DNA from: an uncultured Gammaproteobacteria bacterium
GTDB lineage: Bacteria > Pseudomonadota > Gammaproteobacteria > Eutrophobiales > Eutrophobiaceae
Direction: 5' to 3'
DNA length: 64,000 nt
Assembly (NCBI GenBank): GCA_958295485.1
Contig: OY282354.1
Span: 1,798,001 to 1,862,000 of the forward strand
This document shows positions 42,253 through 50,353 of this stretch, piece by piece. The notes below the pieces were generated by a model, which saw only the letters and a list, made by a program, of their open reading frames with translations, was not told the DNA's origin and ran no database searches. The position numbers and the translations under genes are program-made. The first letter of the stretch is position 1, and the number at the start of each line of letters is the position of its first letter.

Positions 42253-44175
42253 ATGTCAACTGCAACTCTTACCAGTCTTGCGATGTTAAAAATCAATATT
42301 GACTCCGGGGGAGACTACCTCGACTACCTCCGCCCCTTCGTTCTTCAGGTTCTTGTAGACCAGAGACCAGAACATGTCACAGACCAAATCATTAAAGACT
42401 GGATTCTTAGGCAGTTCGGTTTAGACATTCCTCAAAAAACTGTTCAGATAGTTCTTAGACGCCTCTCCCGGTCTTGCCCACTCAAGAAAGAACAGGGTGT
42501 TTATCGCATCACAGGCGACCTGCCAGACCCAGGATTAGCCATTAAGAAAAGCGAGGCTGAAAGGCATATCAATGCCGTGACGTTGGGCTTGCTCAAGTTT
42601 TCAAATACGAGTGCAAAGCCGATTTCAAGTACCGACAACGCCGTAGTTGCAATGTCAGCATTTTTGGCCAAATTTGGCATCTCATGTCTGCGAGCTTATT
42701 TGCGAGGAACTGCTATTCCAGACCTTGAGGGAAAGCATGATACTGATATCGTGTTGGTCAGTAAATATGTCATACATCTCCAACAGGCTGAGCCCGAACG
42801 CTTCAAAAGCTTTTTGATCATGGTGCAAGGCCATATGCTCGCCAATGCTTTGCTTTGTCCCGATCTTCAAAACGTGCAAGGTAACTATAAGACTACAACC
42901 TTTTATCTTGATACCCCTTTGCTCGTGCAACGACTTGGTTTCGAAGGTTCACCTAAGAAGGACGCGGTCAAGGAGCTTATTAGGTTATTGCAACAGTTGG
43001 AAGGTAGAGTTGCCACATTCTCACACTCTCGAAAAGAACTCGAGAATGTAGTACGTGGAGCAGCTGGTAGGATCAATAGCTATAATAGTCGCGGAGCGAT
43101 AGTCATGGAAGCACGTCGCCGGGGAACAACTAGATCCGACCTGCTACTCCTCGTTGAGCAGATTGATGACAAGCTCATGGAAGCTAAAATTGAGGTAAAA
43201 GAAACGCCTAGATATATCAAGGACTTCCAGATCGATGAGACAATGTTTGAACAAATACTTAGCGACGAGGTATCGTACTACAATCCACACGCTAGAGAAT
43301 ACGATATCAATTCCGTGCGTAGTATCTATGTTTTGAGAAAGAATACACAGCCATCATCTGTTGAGAAGTCCAGAGCTGTCCTTGTAACAAGTAACTCCGC
43401 ATTCTCGCAAGCGGCATGGAATTACGGCCAAAAATACGAAGTATCGCGCGAAGTATCAAGCGTCATTACAGATTTTAGCCTAGCCAACATGGCATGGCTA
43501 AAAGCACCAATGGGCGCGCCTGCGCTTCCGAGGATTGGGCTTCTTGCATTCTCGTATGCAGCGCTCCAACCCTCAATGGGGTTCTTGAACAAGTTTTTGA
43601 CAGAAATTGACAGACTTAAGGAACGAGGTGGAATCACTGAGAGGAATCATCAGTTACTAAGAAGCAGTGCCCTAGTAAATGATGAGCTTATGAACTTAAC
43701 ACTTGGTGAGGAAACTGCGCTAACGGAAGAGACTATCACAGAGACACTGGGGCGCGTTTCTAACGAGATCAAGAAAGAGGAAATCGAGAAGACTACTGCA
43801 GAAAAGGCTGCGCGTCAGAGAGTTCAAGATGAACTTGATGCTCATATTATACAAAAGGAGAAAGTTCAAGAACGCATTTATTGGCTATGTCATCGCGGAG
43901 CCAAAATAGCTGCATGTGTCGTAACTACGACGGTCATATTTTTACTCATCGCCGGCACTGTTTTTGGCTTTGGTTTTCAATCAACCCAACCGTCCATTAG
44001 ATGTATACTTACCTTGGGGTCAGTAACCCTCGGATTGTTAGGACTCGTAAATCTTTTGTTTGGGCCCACCCTAAAAAGCATACATCAAGGTATGCAGAAG
44101 CGGTTCGGAACTTGGTTTTTTAAGTGGATGGTGGCGACTATAGGGGTTGATCTGAGTGAATCCAGTGATGATTGA
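42253..44175 (+). CDS. Winged-helix/PIN-like/transmembrane protein of unknown function
   Basis: This 640-residue protein starts at an ATG placed 7 bp after AGGAGG (42240-42245), though open frame exists 26 codons upstream. Residues about 25-90 look like a winged helix (TDQIIKDWILRQFGLDIPQ, VQIVLRRLSR, EQGVYRIT). The middle has a PIN-domain-like layout: YLDTPLLV (D near 220), SRKELENVV (E near 259) and VLVTSNSAF (near 376). Residues about 500-555 are a charged coiled coil. Two hydrophobic helices follow (about 557-575 and 583-603), then a basic and acidic tail. The base composition is more AT-rich than the flanking genes. I do not recognise a named family; the layout suggests a membrane-anchored nuclease of defence type. 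Confidence 0.6.
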   Translation: MSTATLTSLAMLKINIDSGGDYLDYLRPFVLQVLVDQRPEHVTDQIIKDWILRQFGLDIPQKTVQIVLRRLSRSCPLKKEQGVYRITGDLPDPGLAIKKSEAERHINAVTLGLLKFSNTSAKPISSTDNAVVAMSAFLAKFGISCLRAYLRGTAIPDLEGKHDTDIVLVSKYVIHLQQAEPERFKSFLIMVQGHMLANALLCPDLQNVQGNYKTTTFYLDTPLLVQRLGFEGSPKKDAVKELIRLLQQLEGRVATFSHSRKELENVVRGAAGRINSYNSRGAIVMEARRRGTTRSDLLLLVEQIDDKLMEAKIEVKETPRYIKDFQIDETMFEQILSDEVSYYNPHAREYDINSVRSIYVLRKNTQPSSVEKSRAVLVTSNSAFSQAAWNYGQKYEVSREVSSVITDFSLANMAWLKAPMGAPALPRIGLLAFSYAALQPSMGFLNKFLTEIDRLKERGGITERNHQLLRSSALVNDELMNLTLGEETALTEETITETLGRVSNEIKKEEIEKTTAEKAARQRVQDELDAHIIQKEKVQERIYWLCHRGAKIAACVVTTTVIFLLIAGTVFGFGFQSTQPSIRCILTLGSVTLGLLGLVNLLFGPTLKSIHQGMQKRFGTWFFKWMVATIGVDLSESSDD

Positions 44176-44518
44176 TAAATTCTGTTTTCACCGAAGCCTC
44201 TGTCGAGCAGGTTATTCCCGCTTAATGCGACCTAATCATTTGTCCTATATCGGCTTCGACGTAGAACGGATCAAGGCATGACTCCCCTCCGCATCTTCAT
44301 CAGTTCCGAAGATGCGGACGTTGATCGATAAGGCCCAGGCCGGGCTGACCCGGAAGCGGTTCAATACTACGCAAGAATTGATGAGTAGGTTCTACGCGGC
44401 GGCGCGAAGCCGGATTATTCCGGGATGCCCTCGATAAAGTAGTGAATTCAGCATCAATTGATGTATAATTTGATGCAGATGACTTTATCATTCAGCAATC
44501 AAATACGGAGCGCCAAAG
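44176..44518. other. Gene-free stretch with possible decayed coding fragments
   Basis: These 343 bp contain no convincing gene. A short open stretch from the ATG at 44278 reads MTPLRIFISSEDADVD before a stop, and the xPLRIFISS start is reminiscent of DUF4062-type proteins; another frame has LSYIGFDVERIKA. Stop codons soon interrupt both. The end holds the probable promoter/operator of the vapBC pair. Confidence 0.4.
44451..44476. promoter_or_regulatory. Candidate vapBC promoter and operator
   Basis: A TATAAT hexamer at 44464-44469 is bracketed by the inverted repeat GCATCAA (44451-44457) and TTGATGC (44470-44476). A nested palindrome CATCAATTGATG covers 44452-44463. Such repeats over the -10 box are what an autorepressing VapBC complex would bind. 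The -35 region is weak. Confidence 0.5.
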
Positions 44519-44722
44519 ATGAGAACGACATTGAATATAGACGATGAGCTATTGGCCCGGGCGCAGGTAGTCACCAACGCTTCCTCAAAATCGAAATTGA
44601 TTCAGGAGGCATTGAAGGCATTGGTGGAGCGGGAAAGCGCGCGACGACTTGCTAAATTGGGGGGTAGTCAACCCGGGCTTCAGTTCATTTCACGACGTCG
44701 TTTTACTGATGATTCTGGTTGA
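44519..44722 (+). CDS. vapB: VapB-type antitoxin (ribbon-helix-helix)
   Basis: This 67-residue protein opens MRTTLNIDDELLARAQ and continues SKSKLIQEALKALVERESARRLAKLGGS, the type II VapB pattern seen next to VapC toxins. The N-terminal half binds the operator and the C-terminal tail should fold into the toxin. The ATG follows GGAGC. It overlaps vapC by 14 bp. Confidence 0.9.
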   Translation: MRTTLNIDDELLARAQVVTNASSKSKLIQEALKALVERESARRLAKLGGSQPGLQFISRRRFTDDSG

Positions 44723-45080
44723 TACTTCGGTATGGATTGAACATTTGCGCACTGGGAATGAAGCCTTGGCGCATTTGCTCAACAACAATCAGGCGCTTAT
44801 TCATCCTTTTGTTATCGGCGAAATCGCCTGCGGCAATCTTGCTGATCGTGGTGAAGTCCTTTCAAGACTGAGGGATTTACCCATTCTCTCCAAGGCGACT
44901 GAATCCGAAGCGCTATATTTCATTGAACAAAACCAGCTGATGGGACTCGGCATTGGTTATATCGATGTCCACCTGCTGGCCGCGACAGCTTTAGTGCCGC
45001 CGGCACGATTATGGACGCGGGATAAGCGCCTCAAAGTAGTGGCGGACACCATGAAATTGTCCTGTCAACCGGAAAAATGA
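44709..45080 (+). CDS. vapC: VapC-type PIN ribonuclease toxin
   Basis: This 123-residue PIN-domain protein begins MILVDTSVWIEHLR (first acidic residue D5), has HPFVIGEIACGN (E), GYIDVHLLAA (D) and WTRDKRL (D), the four acidic residues of active VapC toxins. Known VapCs cleave tRNA or rRNA. The ATG at 44709 inside vapB was chosen because MILVDTS is the normal start; an upstream frame of 20 codons is spurious. Confidence 0.92.
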   Translation: MILVDTSVWIEHLRTGNEALAHLLNNNQALIHPFVIGEIACGNLADRGEVLSRLRDLPILSKATESEALYFIEQNQLMGLGIGYIDVHLLAATALVPPARLWTRDKRLKVVADTMKLSCQPEK

Positions 45081-45276
45081 TACACGTACAGGGGCCGGGA
45101 ACTCCCGGCTGAGTTAGTAGAAAGAGGGGAGTAGAAGTTTGAAGCTGACTTTGAGACCTTGATGCCATGCCTGACCCATATCCTATCCTTAAAGTGCAGA
45201 TAAAATCGATTGCAGCCCGTGAATTCGCGATTGCTCTGATGTGTTATAATCTGGAACAGTTAGGAGAACTTATCTG

Positions 45277-46020
45277 ATGAATGCGAGAACCCTGTTCCTG
45301 GCTTGGCAGGACAAAGAAAAAAGCCGCCAATGGTTTCCGGTCGGCAGGCTGGATGCGGATGTTGAATGCCCGCTCTATCGCTTTCGCTATACCGGTGGGG
45401 CAAAGCGGGCACAGGAAGAAGTGAAGTTCCTGCCGTTGTGGGATTTTCCCGAACTATTGGAAGATTATAAATCCTTGGAAATTTTTCCGCTGTTCAGGAA
45501 TCGGATCATTGCGCCGGGAAGGCCGGACCGAATGGACTACCTGCGTAACCTTGGTCTCCTGGAGAATGCAGACCCGGTCGAGATTCTATCAGTAAGTGGT
45601 GGCTATCGAGTGACGGACGCTTACGAAGTTTTTCCAAAGATCGAGAAGCACGATGATGGGAGCTTTATTTGCCGGTTTTTTTTACACGACTGGCAACATG
45701 TAAATGAATCTGCTCAAGATCGGATCAGCCGCCTGCAGCCGGAAGAAGAACTGTATATCACCCTGGAGTTGACCAATCCGGCGACTGGATTGGCGGTGCA
45801 AATTCAAACGACAGACTACCACATGATCGGTTGGACGCCGCGTTATCTCGTTGAGGATTTAACTGCGGCAATGGTCGGATCCCCTGAATATTCGGCACGC
45901 GTGGTGCAGGTTAATCCTATGCCGGCCATGTCGAAGCAGCGTGTTTTAATTGAGATGCATGGCTGCTGGGATAAGTACGAACCGATGAGCAACCAGGATT
46001 TCGAGCCTTTGGTTGCTTGA
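45277..46020 (+). CDS. Hypothetical protein with a HIRAN-like C-terminal region
   Basis: This 247-residue protein has no named family that I can assign with certainty. The segment from about residue 155 (EELYITLELTNPATGLAVQIQ, then YHMIGWTPRYLVEDL) fits the HIRAN domain pattern, in which a conserved NP..LAV strand is followed by IG[YW]xPR.L. HIRAN domains bind 3' ends of single-stranded DNA and occur with helicases, nucleases and defence genes. The first 150 residues (FLAWQDKEKSRQWFPVGRLD...) precede it without known motifs. TAGGAGA lies upstream of the ATG, with a TATAAT at 45245-45250. Confidence 0.65.
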   Translation: MNARTLFLAWQDKEKSRQWFPVGRLDADVECPLYRFRYTGGAKRAQEEVKFLPLWDFPELLEDYKSLEIFPLFRNRIIAPGRPDRMDYLRNLGLLENADPVEILSVSGGYRVTDAYEVFPKIEKHDDGSFICRFFLHDWQHVNESAQDRISRLQPEEELYITLELTNPATGLAVQIQTTDYHMIGWTPRYLVEDLTAAMVGSPEYSARVVQVNPMPAMSKQRVLIEMHGCWDKYEPMSNQDFEPLVA

Positions 46021-46060
46021 CCATTCGTTTGACGGGATTTCTATCCCGATATCTACCATA

Positions 46061-46116
46061 GCTTGTGACCTGCTCCTTCCACGCCTGATGATATGCAGAA
46101 ATATCGATATGAGTGA
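46061..46116 (+). pseudogene. Probable 3' fragment of a second hsdS gene
   Basis: The stretch encodes ACDLLLPRLMICRNIDMS, close to the ARDLLLPDLMSGNIGN end of the HsdS gene at 42.0 kb and to the ARDLLLPRLMSGEI end common in HsdS proteins. It has no upstream HsdS sequence. It suggests that another specificity gene once ended here, marking the right edge of the island. Confidence 0.5.
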
Positions 46117-46127
46117 TTTGGTCAATT

Positions 46128-47015
46128 ATGCCATATAAAATCATCTTGCTGGAGACGGCCAGGAAACTCGCCGAGCAACACGATTTCAGCGGACCTTCTT
46201 TAAGGGAAGCCATTCCTTACCTGGAAGCCTTTCAAGAGAAAAAGTTTGTCCTGAAAATCGGTGGTTCCGTGCTGAAGGATGAGCAACTGATACCACAGCT
46301 GGTCAGCGACGTCGTTTTTCTCAAGCGTCTCGACATAAACGTCATTCTCGTGCATGGCGGCGCCCGGCAGTTGGACAAGCGCATGAAGTCGCTTGGGATA
46401 GAGCCGAATAAATTAAACGGCCTGAGGATAACTTCAAAAGAAGTTCTGGAATTGGCAAACGGGGTTTTCCTGGAGATAAGCAATAAAATCAAGGCTGCCA
46501 TTGATGCAAGGGGATATCAGGGCATGATATTCGACCGGGACACCGGCTTGGTTTGTTCCAGGAAGAAACAACGTGACCTGGGTTACGTCGGCGAGCCGGT
46601 TCACGTGAAAACCGCGCTGCTCGATGGACTGCCCGATAAGGCCATTCCCATCGTGACTGCGATTACTTCAGGGGTGGAACCGCACGACGTGGGCTTTAAC
46701 GTTAATGCGGATGAAGTAGCCAGTGTCATTGCAAAAGAAATCAAGGCCGAGAAGTTGATCTTGATGACTGATGAGGAAGGGGTCAAGGATGACAACGGCA
46801 ATTTGATCCATACGCTTACAAAGGAGCAAGCTGAAAATTTAATTGATGCAGGCGTTATTCACGGCGGCATGATCCCCAAGGTGCAGGCCTGCCTCGAGCC
46901 TTTGGCTTTCGGTGTCAGGAAGTCTCATATTATTAAAGGTGAAGCCGATTCTTTTATTAATGAGATTCTGACTGACGCCGGCGTTGGAACCGAATTTATC
47001 CCGGTAATATACTGA
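46128..47015 (+). CDS. Acetylglutamate kinase-like (ArgB family) amino acid kinase
   Basis: This 295-residue amino acid kinase has FVLKIGGSVLKDE (phosphate-binding loop), VILVHGGARQLDKRM, GLRITSKEVLELA and FNVNADEVASVIAKEIKAEKLILMTDEEGVKD, with HGGMIPKVQACLEPLAFG near the end, all ArgB features. The second loop reads HGGARQ instead of HGGGPQ, and the N-terminus has an extra helical segment, so it is a divergent member. It starts 5 bp before the hpa genes in the same direction. A role in arginine synthesis is possible, but no arg genes are near. The ATG at 46128 was chosen over a GTG 5 codons upstream. Confidence 0.75.
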   Translation: MPYKIILLETARKLAEQHDFSGPSLREAIPYLEAFQEKKFVLKIGGSVLKDEQLIPQLVSDVVFLKRLDINVILVHGGARQLDKRMKSLGIEPNKLNGLRITSKEVLELANGVFLEISNKIKAAIDARGYQGMIFDRDTGLVCSRKKQRDLGYVGEPVHVKTALLDGLPDKAIPIVTAITSGVEPHDVGFNVNADEVASVIAKEIKAEKLILMTDEEGVKDDNGNLIHTLTKEQAENLIDAGVIHGGMIPKVQACLEPLAFGVRKSHIIKGEADSFINEILTDAGVGTEFIPVIY

Positions 47016-47019
47016 TAAC

Positions 47020-47823
47020 ATGTTGAACGACGCGCAAATCCAAAGGGCCGCGGAAGCTATTCACGGCGCGGAAAAAAATCGCCGGCAGATAAAGGCGATG
47101 ACGGCTGAGTACCCTGGCATGAGCATGGATGACGCTTATGGGATTCAAAAGCGCTGGATGGACATCAGGCTGGCTGAAGGGCGTGAAATAAAAGGCTACA
47201 AGATCGGCCTGACTTCGCGAGCGATGCAGGTGACCATGCAGATTGACGAGCCCGATTACGGCGTCTTGCTGGATGACATGTTTTTTGAGGATGGCGCCGG
47301 CATGGAGGCCGCGCGTTTCACCGACCCCAGGCTGGAGGTCGAGTTGGCGTTTGTCCTGAAAGACAGGATAGCAGGTGAAAACGTCGCCATTCCTGACGTT
47401 TTGGAGGCAACGGATTACGTGATTCCGGCGCTTGAATTGATCGCGGCCCGGACTTTTCGCATTGATCCCGATACCGGCTACGTGCGCAAGATCCAGGACA
47501 CGATTGCCGATAACGCCGCCAGCGCCGGTATCATCATGGGCGGCCGGCCCGTTAAACCCGCGGACGTGGATTTACGCTGGTGTGGCGCCTTGCTTTATCG
47601 AAACGGCGTGGTGGAAGAAACCGGTCTCGCGGCGGGCGTGCTCGATCATCCCGCCAACGGGATAGCCTGGATCGCAAAACGCTTTGCGCCCCATGGCATC
47701 GCGCTGGAACCCGGTCAGGTATTGCTGGCAGGTTCTTTTACGCGTCCCGTGCGCGTGCGGCCCGGTGATGCCTTTCATGCTGATTACGGACGCCTGGGCG
47801 GCATAAGTTGTCATTTCATTTAG
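47020..47823 (+). CDS. hpaH: 2-oxo-hept-4-ene-1,7-dioate hydratase
   Basis: HpaH hydrates 2-oxohept-4-ene-1,7-dioate in homoprotocatechuate breakdown. The 267-residue protein shows YKIGLTSRAMQVTMQIDEPDYG, the MhpD/HpaH hydratase signature, then ARFTDPRLEVELAFVL with metal ligands and NGIAWIAKRFAPHGIALEPGQ near the end. It is followed after 3 bp by hpaI, whose substrate is its product. It is the first clear gene of the hpa operon. Confidence 0.92.
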   Translation: MLNDAQIQRAAEAIHGAEKNRRQIKAMTAEYPGMSMDDAYGIQKRWMDIRLAEGREIKGYKIGLTSRAMQVTMQIDEPDYGVLLDDMFFEDGAGMEAARFTDPRLEVELAFVLKDRIAGENVAIPDVLEATDYVIPALELIAARTFRIDPDTGYVRKIQDTIADNAASAGIIMGGRPVKPADVDLRWCGALLYRNGVVEETGLAAGVLDHPANGIAWIAKRFAPHGIALEPGQVLLAGSFTRPVRVRPGDAFHADYGRLGGISCHFI

Positions 47824-47826
47824 GGG

Positions 47827-48636
47827 ATGGAGATGGAATTAGCGGTTAACCAATTCAAACAAGCGCTCGCTGAAGGCAGGACTCAATATGGCTTGTGGCT
47901 GGGCTTGCCTGATGCGACCTGCGCCGAAATCTGCGCCGGCGCGGGGTTTGACTGGTTGGTGATCGACGCGGAGCACGGGCCTTTTGACCTGCGTTCGGCG
48001 CTTACCCATTTGCAGGCGATTGCGGCCTATGATGTCTCACCCATCGTGCGCCCGGTGTCGGATGATAGAAATCTGTTGAAACAACTCCTGGACTTGGGGG
48101 CGCAGACTTTGCTGGTTCCCATGATTGAATCGGCCGAGCAGGCCGCCGCGCTGGTGCAATCGGTACGGTATCCACCGGCGGGAGTGCGGGGCCTGGGTAC
48201 GGCATTGGCGAGGGCGGCCCGGTGGAACAGGACGCCCGATTACCTGCGCCGGGCCAACGAACAGATCTGTTTGATCGTCCAGGTTGAGACGATCAGCGCC
48301 ATGAAAAATTTATCTTCCACCTTGAAAGTGGAAGGCGTCGATGGCGTTTTTATCGGCCCTTCCGATCTATCGGCTTCCATGGGACATATCGGCAATGCGG
48401 GTCATCCCGAAGTGATTGAAGTCATTGAAAACGCCATACAGGAGATTAAAGCGGCGGGCAAGGCCGCGGGCATACTCAGCCTCGACCCGTCACTTACGCA
48501 AGGTTATATAGACAAGGGCGCAAGTTTTATCGGGGTCGGCGTGGATACGCTGCTCCTGGCCAACGGCGCCAGGCAGCTTGCGGACAGCGTTAAAAACAAG
48601 CCGGTCAAGACAGGCAAGCCAGCGGCCGGTTATTGA
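47827..48636 (+). CDS. hpaI: 4-hydroxy-2-oxoheptanedioate aldolase
   Basis: HpaI splits 4-hydroxy-2-oxoheptane-1,7-dioate into pyruvate and succinic semialdehyde. The 269-residue class II aldolase has GLWLGLPDATCAEICAGAGFD, WLVIDAEHGPFD (catalytic His), QVETISAM and VFIGPSDLSASMGH, all family landmarks, and GVRGLGTALARAARW. ATGs at 47827 and 47833 are both possible starts. The next gene begins 8 bp downstream. Confidence 0.94.
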   Translation: MEMELAVNQFKQALAEGRTQYGLWLGLPDATCAEICAGAGFDWLVIDAEHGPFDLRSALTHLQAIAAYDVSPIVRPVSDDRNLLKQLLDLGAQTLLVPMIESAEQAAALVQSVRYPPAGVRGLGTALARAARWNRTPDYLRRANEQICLIVQVETISAMKNLSSTLKVEGVDGVFIGPSDLSASMGHIGNAGHPEVIEVIENAIQEIKAAGKAAGILSLDPSLTQGYIDKGASFIGVGVDTLLLANGARQLADSVKNKPVKTGKPAAGY

Positions 48637-48644
48637 TCCGCTCG

Positions 48645-49427
48645 ATGAAAAAAATAAAAATCAGGGTGGATGGGGCAATACGGGAGGCCACAATCGACGC
48701 CCGGGAGCAAATTCATCTTGACGGCAAAACCGTAGCGATAGCCAAGCTGGACTTACTGCCGGTTACGGCTCAACCTGTCATCTGCGCCGCGCTGAATTAC
48801 GCCGAACATTACACCGAAGTTAAAGATGGCTTTCACCACGCGCCTTACAAGGAACCGCCGAAACGCCCCGTATTTTTCATTAAATCCTCCAATACACTCG
48901 CGAGTCACTTGGCTGACGTGCAATGTCCGAAGCATGTAGACGGTATCTATACCGGCGCCGGTCTTGCGTTCGTGACCAGCCGCCCGGCCTCCCGCGTCAG
49001 CCGGGAAGAAGGATTTGACTACATTGACGGCTATACCATATTTAACGATTTTACCCTTGCTGAAGTCGATTACTTCAGGCCGCCGGTCAAGACCAAGTGT
49101 ATCGATTCGTTCGGGCCGGTGGGGCCTTTTATCGTCGCCCGGGAAGAAATCACCGACCCCCATGAACTCGCGATAAAAACTTCCGTCAACGGGGTGGTAA
49201 GGCAATCCGCATCGACCGCCGGAATGAGGTTCCCCATCCCCGCCATTATTGAGAACTTGACCGAATTTATGACGTTGCCGGCAGGGGCGGTTGTGGTGAG
49301 TGGTTTTCCCGACGGCCGGGTTAAAGTGAAGCCGGGCGATGAAGTCACCGTCGAAATCGAACAAGTCGGTTCCCTCACGAACCACATCGTGACCGAAGCT
49401 GAATACTACAAGGGATTGACCGCCTGA
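48645..49427 (+). CDS. hpaG1: Homoprotocatechuate pathway FAH-family isomerase/decarboxylase, subunit 1 (HpaG N-terminal type)
   Basis: In E. coli HpaG is one 429-residue chain of two FAH-like halves that decarboxylates 5-oxopent-3-ene-1,2,5-tricarboxylate and isomerises the product. Here the halves are separate genes. This 260-residue half shows CAALNYAEHYTE, RPVFFIKSSNTL, ARE.ITDPHEL and MTLPAGAVVVSGFPDGRVKVKPGDEV. It lacks the STGTP motif of the active isomerase half, having SGFPDG in its place. The ATG at 48645 follows hpaI by 8 bp; a TTG four codons earlier would overlap it. Confidence 0.82.
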   Translation: MKKIKIRVDGAIREATIDAREQIHLDGKTVAIAKLDLLPVTAQPVICAALNYAEHYTEVKDGFHHAPYKEPPKRPVFFIKSSNTLASHLADVQCPKHVDGIYTGAGLAFVTSRPASRVSREEGFDYIDGYTIFNDFTLAEVDYFRPPVKTKCIDSFGPVGPFIVAREEITDPHELAIKTSVNGVVRQSASTAGMRFPIPAIIENLTEFMTLPAGAVVVSGFPDGRVKVKPGDEVTVEIEQVGSLTNHIVTEAEYYKGLTA

Positions 49428-49531
49428 GCGCCGATGAAAACTATAAATCCACAGCTGACACAGGTTTCCGCAGGTGAAAAAGATTTTTTCTTGAACCTGC
49501 GCGAATCCGCGCGAATCCGCGGATAAAATCA
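49428..49531. repeat. Inter-hpaG spacer with a repeat-type sequence
   Basis: The 104-bp gap contains CACAGGTTTCCGCAGGTG and a doubled GCGAATCCGC followed by GGATAAAATCAATG. A related stretch after hpaG2 (50279-50345) has TACACAGGTGGACACAGG and ATCATCCGCGGACAAACAG. The two flank hpaG2 in the same order, so they may be copies of one intergenic repeat. Confidence 0.5.
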
Positions 49532-50302
49532 ATGAAAAAGGCCCGGATAAAATTCAATGACCGGATACAACAGGTCAACGTGAATGACGATAACAGCATC
49601 GTCGCGGATAACGGCAAGATCTTGCAAGAAGATGAGGTGATATGGCTGCCGCCGAAACACGGCGCTATCATCGCGCTGGGGTTGAACTACGCCGACCATG
49701 CGTCCGAGTTGGCGTTCAAGGCGCCGGAAGAACCCTTGCCCTTTTTGAAAACCGCGAATACCGTTATTGGACATAAACAGGCTGTCTGCCGGCCTGATAA
49801 CGTCGATTACATGCACTATGAGGCGGAGCTTGTTGCGGTGATTGGTAAAACGGCATGTAAAGTGAAACAGCGGGACGCCATGGATTACGTGGGGGGGTAT
49901 ACCTTATGCAATGATTATGCGATCAGGGATTACCTGGAAAATTACTATCGTCCGAATCTACGGGTCAAGTGCCATGACTCTTTAACCCCATTAGGTCCCT
50001 ATATAATCGACCGGGATGACGTGGATGATCCACATGATTTAGAATTACGGACTTATGTCAATGGAGACGTGCGCCAGGAAGGGACGACCAGGGACATGAT
50101 ATTCAAGATTCCTTTTTTAATTGAATATCTCTCCGCATTCATGACGCTACAACCGGGTGACATGATCTCGACCGGCACGCCGAAAGGCCTCTCGGACGTG
50201 CAACCGGGAGATGAAGTGATCATAGAGGTTGAACAGGTGGGCCGGTTAATCAACTACGTTGTCAGTGATTCAGCCGCAGGTTACACAGGTGGACACAGGT
50301 AA
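49532..50302 (+). CDS. hpaG2: Homoprotocatechuate pathway FAH-family isomerase/decarboxylase, subunit 2 (HpaG C-terminal type)
   Basis: This 256-residue FAH-family protein has ALGLNYADHASELAF, MHYEAELVAVIGK (ExE metal pair), GYTLCNDYAIRDYLEN and MTLQPGDMISTGTPKGLSDVQPGD, the complete active-site set. It corresponds to the catalytic C-terminal half of HpaG. It pairs with the preceding gene, from which it is separated by 104 bp of repeat-like DNA. The last residues (AAGYTGGHR) read into the repeat and may be an extension. Confidence 0.86.
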   Translation: MKKARIKFNDRIQQVNVNDDNSIVADNGKILQEDEVIWLPPKHGAIIALGLNYADHASELAFKAPEEPLPFLKTANTVIGHKQAVCRPDNVDYMHYEAELVAVIGKTACKVKQRDAMDYVGGYTLCNDYAIRDYLENYYRPNLRVKCHDSLTPLGPYIIDRDDVDDPHDLELRTYVNGDVRQEGTTRDMIFKIPFLIEYLSAFMTLQPGDMISTGTPKGLSDVQPGDEVIIEVEQVGRLINYVVSDSAAGYTGGHR

Positions 50303-50353
50303 CAACTTGTTATTAATCCGCGAAAATCCACATCATCCGCGGACAAACAGAGA

